DNA from: Bacteroidaceae bacterium
GTDB taxonomy: Bacteria; Bacteroidota; Bacteroidia; Bacteroidales; Bacteroidaceae
DNA: 39,627 bases
Direction of reading: 5' to 3'
Assembly (NCBI GenBank): GCA_017645305.1
Contig: JAGCPD010000024.1
Location: 1 to 39,627 of the forward strand
A model generated the notes under the pieces. The model was not told the origin of the DNA. It searched no databases and worked only from the letters and a program-made list of their open reading frames with translations. A program made the position numbers and the translations under genes. The first letter of the stretch is position 1. Each line of letters opens with the position of its first letter. Shown piece by piece: positions 14,950-22,900 of the stretch.

Positions 14950-15843
14950 TTATTTCACAATCTCCAGTAACTCAACGGTAAATATCAGGGTAGAGAAGGG
15001 AGGAATCTTTTGTTGCTCTCTGTCACCATAAGCCAGTTCCTGAGGAATGTATAACATCCACTTACTACCTACAGGCATCATGGTTAAAGCCTCGGTCCAT
15101 CCTTTGATAACCTGGTTGGCAGGGAAGGTGGTGGGCTTGTTACGCTTATAGGAGCTGTCAAACTCTGTACCATCGATAAGATGGCCTTCATAGTGTACCT
15201 TTACCTTGTCAGTAGCCTGTGGAATATCACCGGTTCCCTTAGTGAGAATCTTGTACTGAAGTCCGCTGGCGGTAGTCTGGATACTGTCGGCCTTGGCGTT
15301 CTTCTTCAGGAATTCCTCTCCGGCAATGCGGTTGGCTCCGTACTTCTTCTCCATATTTACCTTGTGATAATATTCCATCTGCTTCTTAACGACAGACTGT
15401 ACACTGTCCATGCTAATTGCCATGTTAGACTGTGTAACGCCATCCTGAAATCCCTGAATGAAGAGGGCTTTGTTCAGAAGGTCAACACTATCGTTAATTT
15501 GCTTGTTTGCCTGAGCAATAATCTGGTTCTCGACCTGAGAACGAATTTCAATACCAGCCAAACGGGCTTTCTCTTTCTTGTCAGCCTCTGTGAGTTCTGT
15601 TTTCTGGAAGCCCTCTATGAAATCGGAAAGATAAGCCGTATCAATGCCCATGCGCTGTACCAGATAGGTGGTTAGGCCGTTAGAGTTGGCTTTGCCAAAC
15701 AGATAGCTAAAGGTATCTATAGCCACGGTATCAACAACTTCAACAGGCTCTTTGGCAGCTTTCTTGTTTGACTTCTTCTTGCTTGCGGCAGATATACCTA
15801 AAGTCAGAAGAGCACAAAGAGAAAAAAGAAAAAACTTTTTCAT
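14950..15843 (-). CDS. Exported FKBP-type peptidyl-prolyl isomerase
   Basis: A 297-residue prolyl isomerase of the Mip/FkpA type. Residues 1-20 are a signal peptide (KKFFLFSLCALLTLGISAA). An FKBP_N-like helical dimerisation part spans about 40-185, with FSYLFGKANSNGLTTYLV. The catalytic FKBP domain begins at TTASGLQYKILTKGTG and includes VKVHYEGHLIDGTEFDSSY, VIKGWTEAL and AYGDREQQKIPPFSTLIFTVELLEI. Without a lipobox it should be soluble in the periplasm. It lies 15 bases downstream of the lipoprotein paralogue and ends the group. Confidence 0.93.
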   Translation of the reverse strand: MKKFFLFSLCALLTLGISAASKKKSNKKAAKEPVEVVDTVAIDTFSYLFGKANSNGLTTYLVQRMGIDTAYLSDFIEGFQKTELTEADKKEKARLAGIEIRSQVENQIIAQANKQINDSVDLLNKALFIQGFQDGVTQSNMAISMDSVQSVVKKQMEYYHKVNMEKKYGANRIAGEEFLKKNAKADSIQTTASGLQYKILTKGTGDIPQATDKVKVHYEGHLIDGTEFDSSYKRNKPTTFPANQVIKGWTEALTMMPVGSKWMLYIPQELAYGDREQQKIPPFSTLIFTVELLEIVK

Positions 15844-15858
15844 TTTTCAGATTTCAAA

Positions 15859-16728
15859 TTACTTCTCGATGCCAACCAGTTCAATTTTGAAAATCAGGCA
15901 AGAGAAGGGCTTAATCTTATTGGTCTCACGCTCTCCGTAAGCCTGCTCCTGAGGAATGTAAACCATCCAAGTAGAACCTACAGGCATGTGAGTAAGAGCC
16001 TCTGTCCATCCTGGGATAACCTGGTTGCAGCGGAAAGTTGTGGGCTCGCCACGCTGATAGCTACTGTCAAATATAGTATCGTTAATGAGTTTACCTTCGT
16101 AATTTACTTTTACACGGCTGGTATCTGCGGGAATCTCGCCTGTACCTTCGGTAAGAACCTCATAGTAAACACCCTTGTCCAGCTTCTTGATACCATCCTT
16201 TTGGGCAATCTTCTTCATGAAGTCCTGGCAAGCCTTCTTGTTCTCGCCATACAATTTCTCCATCTGCGCAGTCTTAATGCTCTGCATCTTAGTTTCACGA
16301 GTTGTGCTGGCCTCTTCAATAGACATCAAGCCACCCTTGCCGGTAGTACCAGCGATGAAACCTGCCATAAGGTTCTTCAGGCTGATAGTCTGAGTGCTGT
16401 CCTCACCGAAAATCTCGTAGTTGATGCCCTTAACCCATTGCTGGCTAATCATTTGGCCAATGCGAAGACCAGCGTAGTAAGCTGTTTTCTTTTTGTCGTC
16501 ACCTGCATTTGCACCTTCGTTCAAACCTTTAACAAACTCATCGATGTAAGCAGTATCAACGCCCTCGCGCTGTACCAGATACTCCTTCAATCCCTGAGTC
16601 TGAGACATTCCGAATGCGTAGCTCAAGGTATCCACGTCAGTTTTCAAATTAGCCTTAGGGGTTCCATTACCACAAGAGGCCATGATGGCAGCCAGAACAA
16701 CGGCTGCAAGAATAGAAATCTTTTTCAT
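15859..16728 (-). CDS. FKBP-type peptidyl-prolyl isomerase, lipoprotein
   Basis: A 289-residue paralogue of its neighbours. The N-terminus ends in a lipobox (IMASCGN), so it is likely membrane-anchored. The helical N-domain has DTLSYAFGMSQTQGLKEYLVQREGVDTAYIDEF, near-parallel with the downstream protein. The FKBP domain contains VKVNYEGKLINDTIFDSSYQRGEP, VIPGWTEALTHMPVGS and AYGERETNKIKPFSCLIFKIELV. It folds proline-containing envelope proteins. About 48 bases separate it from the cytoplasmic-type paralogue. Confidence 0.93.
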   Translation of the reverse strand: MKKISILAAVVLAAIMASCGNGTPKANLKTDVDTLSYAFGMSQTQGLKEYLVQREGVDTAYIDEFVKGLNEGANAGDDKKKTAYYAGLRIGQMISQQWVKGINYEIFGEDSTQTISLKNLMAGFIAGTTGKGGLMSIEEASTTRETKMQSIKTAQMEKLYGENKKACQDFMKKIAQKDGIKKLDKGVYYEVLTEGTGEIPADTSRVKVNYEGKLINDTIFDSSYQRGEPTTFRCNQVIPGWTEALTHMPVGSTWMVYIPQEQAYGERETNKIKPFSCLIFKIELVGIEK

Positions 16729-16776
16729 TTTGTTTGTTTTTATTATGTTAATGTTTTTTCGTTATTTCGTTACAAC

Positions 16777-17361
16777 TTACAGAACTTTAATCAGTTCAAC
16801 ATCAAAAACAAGTGTGCTATAGGGAGGAATCTGAGCTCCTGCTCCACGCTCACCATAGGCCAGCAGATAAGGGATGTGGAAGCGGAACTTAGAGCCTTCT
16901 TTCATCAGTTGAACGCCTTCTGTCCAACCAGGGATTACCTGATTCAGTCCGAAGTCTGCTGGTTCGCCACGTTGGTAGCTGCTGTCGAAAACGGTTCCGT
17001 CCAACAGACGACCCTCGTAATGACAACGTACGGTATCAGTAGCCTTGGGACTCTTTCCTGTACCTTCTGAAAGCACTTCGTATTGCAGGCCACTCTTGGT
17101 CTGTGTCACACCCTCGCGTTTCGCATTCTGCTCCAGATACACCTTACCTTCTGCAATGGCTGTCTGGGCTTGTTCCTTCTCTTTCTTTTGGAAATACTCG
17201 TTCAGCATAGCTTGAGCCTCTCGACTGCTGATGGCAGTTTCCTTGCCAGACATTACATCGCTGATGCTCTTTGTGAAATCTTCAATGCTGAAATCCTCAA
17301 TGTTCATACTCTTGAGCTGTTGGCCGATACCAAGGCCCAAAGCATAGCTAATTTTGTTCAT
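16777..17361 (-). CDS. FKBP-type peptidyl-prolyl isomerase, short form without signal
   Basis: A 194-residue FklB-like protein. It starts MNKISYALGLGIGQQLKSM with no signal sequence, has a short helical N-domain, and a complete FKBP domain (TKSGLQYEVLSEGTG, VRCHYEGRLLDGTVFDSSYQRGEP, VIPGWTEGVQLMKEGSKFRFHIP, AYGERGAGAQIPPYSTLVFDVEL). The absence of a signal suggests cytoplasmic action, unlike the two paralogues that follow it. First gene of the three-gene minus-strand group; a -7 box lies at 17391-17398. Confidence 0.93.
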   Translation of the reverse strand: MNKISYALGLGIGQQLKSMNIEDFSIEDFTKSISDVMSGKETAISSREAQAMLNEYFQKKEKEQAQTAIAEGKVYLEQNAKREGVTQTKSGLQYEVLSEGTGKSPKATDTVRCHYEGRLLDGTVFDSSYQRGEPADFGLNQVIPGWTEGVQLMKEGSKFRFHIPYLLAYGERGAGAQIPPYSTLVFDVELIKVL

Positions 17362-17390
17362 TATTTGAATATAAATATCATTTTGCGGCG

Positions 17391-17450
17391 CAAAATTAAT
17401 ACATTTTATTTATCTAAATGGCAATCATTACATTTTTTTTGTTATTTTTG
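17391..17450. promoter_or_regulatory. Divergent promoter region between FKBP and sirtuin genes
   Basis: Minus-strand TAATTTTG (17391-17398) serves the FKBP gene; plus-strand TATTTTTG (17443-17450) serves the sirtuin gene. Neither has an exact TTTG at -33 (minus strand has TTGCC about two bases too far). The two boxes share an AT-rich core. Confidence 0.5.
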
Positions 17451-17479
17451 CACATTATTATTATAATAGTCTTGGTATT

Positions 17480-18187
17480 ATGAAAGTTGTTGTATTAACA
17501 GGTGCCGGTATGAGCGCCGAGAGTGGTGTGAGTACATTCCGTGACAGTGATGGATTGTGGGAACAATATAATGTGGAAGACGTGGCGACTCCTGAAGGGT
17601 GGGCACGTAATCCGCAGATGGTAACAGAATTTTATAACAACTTGCGTACTCAGATTATACAAAAGGAGCCTTGTCTGGGTCACCGGTTGGTGGCAGAACT
17701 GGAAAAACAATACGATGTAACGGTGGTTACCCAGAATGTGGATGATTTGCATGAGCGTGCCGGCAGTACCAAGGTTATCCATCTGCATGGTGAGCTTATG
17801 AAGGTTACCAGCAGCAGAAATCCTAATGACCCGCGTTACATTCGGACCTTGGATAATGACCATCTTGTTGTTAAGATGGGCGATTGTGCCGAGGACGGCA
17901 GTCAATTACGTCCTTTCATTGTGTGGTTTGGCGAACCTGTTCCAGAGATAGAGCGGGCAGCTATGGAATGTATGAAGGCCGATATCTTTATTATCATAGG
18001 TACCAGCCTGAATGTATATCCTGCCGCCGGACTTACACAATATGTGCCTGATACGGCACCCATTTATCTGATAGACCCCAAGCCTGTGCAGTGGAATGCC
18101 GACAGGAATTTCCGCCATATTCTGAAAGGTGCCAGTGAAGGTATGCAGGAACTGACGAAGGAGCTAATGAATGTTGTGAAGAAATAA
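17480..18187 (+). CDS. Sir2-family NAD-dependent protein deacylase, zinc cysteines absent
   Basis: A 235-residue sirtuin that would remove acyl groups from lysines using NAD. NAD-site motifs are complete: GAGMSAESGVSTFRD (8-22), TQNVDDLHERAG, catalytic His in HLHGEL, IVWFGEPVP and GTSLNVYPAAGL. The region that usually carries the two CxxC pairs of the zinc ribbon (between HLHGEL and IVWFGE) has only one Cys (MGDCAEDG). In the acyl-specificity segment it reads FYNNLRTQI where E. coli CobB has FYNARRRQL, so the CobB Arg95 position is Leu. Followed at once by the kinase gene. Confidence 0.88.
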   Translation: MKVVVLTGAGMSAESGVSTFRDSDGLWEQYNVEDVATPEGWARNPQMVTEFYNNLRTQIIQKEPCLGHRLVAELEKQYDVTVVTQNVDDLHERAGSTKVIHLHGELMKVTSSRNPNDPRYIRTLDNDHLVVKMGDCAEDGSQLRPFIVWFGEPVPEIERAAMECMKADIFIIIGTSLNVYPAAGLTQYVPDTAPIYLIDPKPVQWNADRNFRHILKGASEGMQELTKELMNVVKK

Positions 18188-18202
18188 TTGCAGATAAGAT
18201 AC

Positions 18203-19903
18203 ATGACAAATAACAGTTCAGCAAGCAGGGAAAGCGCAGAGCAGAAAAACAGGATGGTTCACATCCGTTGTAGAAATATAGGCGAGACCATTACAATTCC
18301 GTTTGGCAGCACGCTATTTGAAGCATTTGAAGCAGCGGCTTTCGAGATGCCCTTCGGTCCTGTTTGTGCCTACGTCAACAACAGGGTGCAGGGTATGAAT
18401 TACCGGTTCTATAACAACAAGGATGTGCAGTTCCTGAGTATGCATAATCCCAGCGGAATGCGCACCTATACCAGAACCTTGTTTTTTGTGTTGGCAAAGG
18501 CCGTTGAGGATCTCTTTCCGCAAGGACAGCTGATAATTGGTGCCCCCGCCAGTCACGGTTATTACTGCGAATTGCGCATAGGGCGAGATGTACAGGAATC
18601 AGATGTGACACATATCAGCTGTCGGATGCAGGAAATTATAGATGCCAATATGCCCATCCACCGTATCCAATGCCCCATAGAGGATGCTATTGCGCTGTTC
18701 CAGCGACGAGGCATGACCAGTAAGGTTCAGCTGTTGGAGAGTCAAGACAATCTATATACTTACTATTATAAACTGGATACAAGCATAGACTACTTTTACG
18801 GACCATTGCTGACCCGTACTGGCATGCTGCATCTCTTTGGCTTGATGCCATATTTTGACGGTCTTTTGTTGCGTATTCCCAGTGAGAAGGATCCTTCGGT
18901 TCTGGAAGCTTATGTAGAGCAGAAAAAGATGCTGGGTGTAATACGTGAGCACCATCAGTGGCAGGATATCTTGGGTGTACGTACCGTGGGGGAATTCAAC
19001 AAGGCAATCTTAGCAGGACGGGCTACTGACCTGATTAATGTGAGTGAAGCACTTCAGGCCAAGAAACTTTCTGATATAGCAGACGATATTACTCGGCGCA
19101 AAGCCCGTCTGGTGCTTATCGCAGGTCCCAGCAGTAGTGGAAAGACAACAACGGCGAAGCGTTTGGCCATTCTGATGATGGCGTGTGGACTGCGTCCCTA
19201 TACCCTCAGTACAGATGATTATTTTGTGAACCGTGTTGACACACCTAAGGATGAGAACGGTGAGTATGATTTCGAATGTATCGGAGCATTAGATACGGCA
19301 CTTTTTAATCAGCAGATGACTGCCATTTTGCGTGGCGAGGAGGTGGAAGTGCCCAGATACGACTTTCCTACGGGCCGTCGTGTGTATGAAGGAAGAAAGC
19401 TTCGCATAGGACCGGAAGAGATTATCATCCTTGAAGGCAATCATGCACTGAACCCCATTCTTACACAGCAGATTCCCGAGGAGCAGAAATACCGTATGTA
19501 CGTTTCTGCGCTTACCACCATTCAGTTGGATGACCATAATCATATTCCTACTGTTGACATTCGTTTGGTACGCCGTATTCTTCGTGACTACCGCTATCGT
19601 GGCTATTCGGCATTAGAAACCATCAAGCGCTGTCCCAGTGTGAAAGCCGGTGAGGAGAAGTGGATTTTTCCCTATCAGGAATTGGCAGATGCCACTTTCA
19701 ACAGTGCTCTTCTTTATGAACTGGGCGTTATACGCGACAGGGTGATGCCCCTTTTGGAGCAGGTTCCCGAACGTGTCGTGGAGTATGCCGAGGCTACCCG
19801 TTTGCGTAAATTCCTGATGTATTTCCGAGCCGTTCCCGGTGACGAGGTTCCGCCAACCTCACTATTGCGCGAGTTTGCCGGCGGCAGTTCATTCAAGTAT
19901 TAA
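18203..19903 (+). CDS. Uridine kinase-like P-loop protein with ThrRS-like N-terminus
   Basis: A 566-residue protein. The N-terminal quarter has a TGS-like domain (ITIPFGSTLFEAFEAA) followed by a second threonyl-tRNA-synthetase-like segment containing SHGYYCEL. The C-terminal half is a phosphoribulokinase/uridine-kinase P-loop enzyme: AGPSSSGKTTTAKRL, LSTDDYFV, PRYDFPTGRR and ILEGNHALNP. The family is annotated as nucleoside kinase in Bacteroidota; the substrate is not proven by sequence. ATG 18203 is preferred over the TTG that directly follows the sirtuin stop; only 15 bases separate the genes, so co-transcription is likely. Confidence 0.85.
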   Translation: MTNNSSASRESAEQKNRMVHIRCRNIGETITIPFGSTLFEAFEAAAFEMPFGPVCAYVNNRVQGMNYRFYNNKDVQFLSMHNPSGMRTYTRTLFFVLAKAVEDLFPQGQLIIGAPASHGYYCELRIGRDVQESDVTHISCRMQEIIDANMPIHRIQCPIEDAIALFQRRGMTSKVQLLESQDNLYTYYYKLDTSIDYFYGPLLTRTGMLHLFGLMPYFDGLLLRIPSEKDPSVLEAYVEQKKMLGVIREHHQWQDILGVRTVGEFNKAILAGRATDLINVSEALQAKKLSDIADDITRRKARLVLIAGPSSSGKTTTAKRLAILMMACGLRPYTLSTDDYFVNRVDTPKDENGEYDFECIGALDTALFNQQMTAILRGEEVEVPRYDFPTGRRVYEGRKLRIGPEEIIILEGNHALNPILTQQIPEEQKYRMYVSALTTIQLDDHNHIPTVDIRLVRRILRDYRYRGYSALETIKRCPSVKAGEEKWIFPYQELADATFNSALLYELGVIRDRVMPLLEQVPERVVEYAEATRLRKFLMYFRAVPGDEVPPTSLLREFAGGSSFKY

Positions 19904-19935
19904 TCATTGAGCATTAAATATACAACCAATCCATT

Positions 19936-22900
19936 ATGACAAAAAGAACTTTAGTGTTATCAGCATTGCTTTTCCTGTTTGCAGGTTCGGTCTTGGCACA
20001 GACGGTAGAGCGCAGTTTTTATATCGATTTCGGTCAGAACAATGTTACTAACCAAGGGTATCTTACCAATACGGATGCCAATGGCAATAAGTGGAACAAC
20101 CTGCATGGGAAGGGAACAGCAGCACCAGATAAGGCATATGCTTTGACAAAGATTGACCTTGCGAGTGCCGATGGTGCCGCCTCTGACATAAAACTGGAGA
20201 CGGGAACCACATTCTCCACCAATGGCTACAGCAACGGAGGCTTACAGTCGCCTAAGAAGACTTTGTTGGGCGACCTTGCCATAGAGTCTGCTACGCAAGA
20301 CTATTTTTTTATGGAAGGTTCGCAGGACTATGGCGTGCTGCACTTTACCGGTCTGAATCCGGAGAAGGCCTATAGGTTCCACAGCTTCGGAAGCCGTACT
20401 TCTGACGATGCGCGTGTAGCATGGTTCACTTTTGGCGGCGAGAATGTTTGGACGGGTGAAATGCAGATGGGCGGTTCCAAAATAGGCGACGGTGGCTATA
20501 ACGGAAACAACAACAAGATTCTTGTCTCTGATCCTGTCTTCCCCGACCGCGACGGAAACATAGACCTGACTATCTGCAAGAAGACAAAAGGGGCTATGGT
20601 ATATTTGAATTGCATGAAGATAGAGGAACTTTCGGGTTTGGAACGTCCCAACCAGAAACTGACCTTGGCTCAGAAGTTCTATATCGACTTTGGCGAAACA
20701 AGTAACACTACCCGTGGCCGTCAGACATCCGCAAAAGACAAGAACGGCAATTACTGGACAAACCTATCGTCGGGCAGCAGTTCCAGCAACGCCATCTCTG
20801 CCAAGACGTTGGCAATGAAGAATTCTGCAAACAGCACTTCATCCAGATACCGTCTTGTGACAACATGTACCCAATACACCAACGGTATCGATGCCGGCGG
20901 TAATAACAGCCCTTCTGACGAGTTGCTGGGCGACCTTGCCATACAGACGGCGACAGAGGACTATATGTTCATAGACAATGGGGATTGCCGTCCCTTCAAG
21001 TTTACCAATCTAAACAAAGACAACTGCTATAAACTATATATATATGGTAGTCGCAACCATACCGACAACCGCATTACGCAGTACAATATCGAGGGGCAGC
21101 ACGTGTGGAGCGGCGGTCAAGTAACCTCTGGTAACAGCGTAGGAGGCGAGGGTAACAATGGCAACATACGTAACATCCTTGTTACAGACTATATCTATCC
21201 CAGTCGTAAAGGTGAGATTATCATCAACTTCCAGCGTGTGACGGGCATGGCGCATATCAGTGCCATGAAGATAGAGGAATATACGGGTGGTATTCGCCCT
21301 GAAGAGCCTTTGGAGTTCACTGAACTGAAACTTTCCGGCAATGCAGAGGATGTTGTGTTCAAGTCGATCGGCTCAAACCAATATCAGGCTTTTGCCAAAC
21401 TGACAAAGGGAACCTTCCTTCTTTCTGGGAAGACTCCTGAAGGCGATGTAACCCTTACCTGCACTGGCGGATGGGCTTTTGACTTAGCAGCAGAGAATGC
21501 CCCGGTTGCCTTTACGGTCGATAAGGACTGCGTGGCGCGTATCACGGTAGATGCTGCTAGTCAAACGTTGGATGTGCTGCCCGTAACCATGAACGTCAGG
21601 GGTAGCATTGCTGCAGGCAATCCAGAGATTGCATACAAGGGCGGTGGCGTATGGGAGTCTGAGGTTACACTGCCGGAAACCTCTTCGCAGCAGTGGGTGG
21701 ATAAGACCATGTATTTTGCTCTTAACAATTCAGAGGACTTGGCTATAAAACGTCTGAAAGGTGCTTCCACGCGCTATGCTTTGGGTATGGCATCGAACGG
21801 GCAGGATGTGGAGAATATTTACCAGAATGCCGGCACTTATACCATTACCGTAGATATGGTGAATGGTGTTTACAACATCTCTGCCCCTATAGACGAGAAC
21901 CGTATTTCTGTCTTTGGTTCCAGCGTCGCAAACGGTCAGGGTGCTACCGACTATATGGGTTATCGCTACCTTTATGGCCAGCATCTGATTCGGCGTTACG
22001 AGAGCGGTGAGTCCAAGACACGCTTCTATACCTCTAATGTGTCTATAGGTGGAAACACCACCAACAACCTGTTGGGGCGTTACGATGATTTAATCCGTGA
22101 TTTTGGCCGCTATGTTATTTTTGGCCTCTCGCTGGGTAACGAGGGTATTCACGGAGCTAGCGACCAGAATGCTATCTTTACACAATGGCGTGACAATATG
22201 CTGAAGCTTATTAAGATGGTGCGTGCCGATGGCAAGATTCCCGTCGTAATGAACAATTATACACGTGGCGATTACGTAGCAAGCGACTACAGTTATGTAA
22301 AAAAACTCAATCTGCTGATTCACGAGTGGGACGTGCCTTCCTTTAACTGTTTAGGCTCTATCGATAAGGGAGACGGACAGTGGGCTGACGGTTATGTCTC
22401 TGATACCTATCACCAGAACACAGCTGGGCATTACGAGTTCTTCTACTCTATGGTTCCTTCGCTTTTTGATGCCCTAAAGGCAGGAAAGGCTATGCCCAAA
22501 CGCAATACATCGAAGAGTATGACGCTGGCTGCCGGAAAGATGATACGCTTCAGTCCTGAGGGAACGGCTCATCCCTTCACTGTTACGGCTCGTGTAAAGG
22601 GCGGGGAAGGTCAGGTGCTGCGTGTCCGCTGCTCGCAAGGCTATGCTACGGTAAGCGTTACGGCAGAGGGGAAGGTGGTACTGAAAACACCTGCGGGTGC
22701 CACGCTTACCAGCAGCAATGCCATTACGGATACCAACTGGCACAATATCACGCTTACCAGCTACTATGCCCAGCAGCGCACTCTTCTTTATTTAGACAAG
22801 ACCAGTGCAGGTGTTGTTAACGAGCGAATGGGTGAAATTCAGGAAATAGGTTTGGGAGGCGGTTCAGAACGCGAGGTCTCTGAACTTGTATTCTGGCGCT

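Noticed and set aside
15988..17070. 360-codon plus-strand ORF across two FKBP genes
   Set aside because: Antisense shadow; it spans the gap between two genes with clear FKBP domains.
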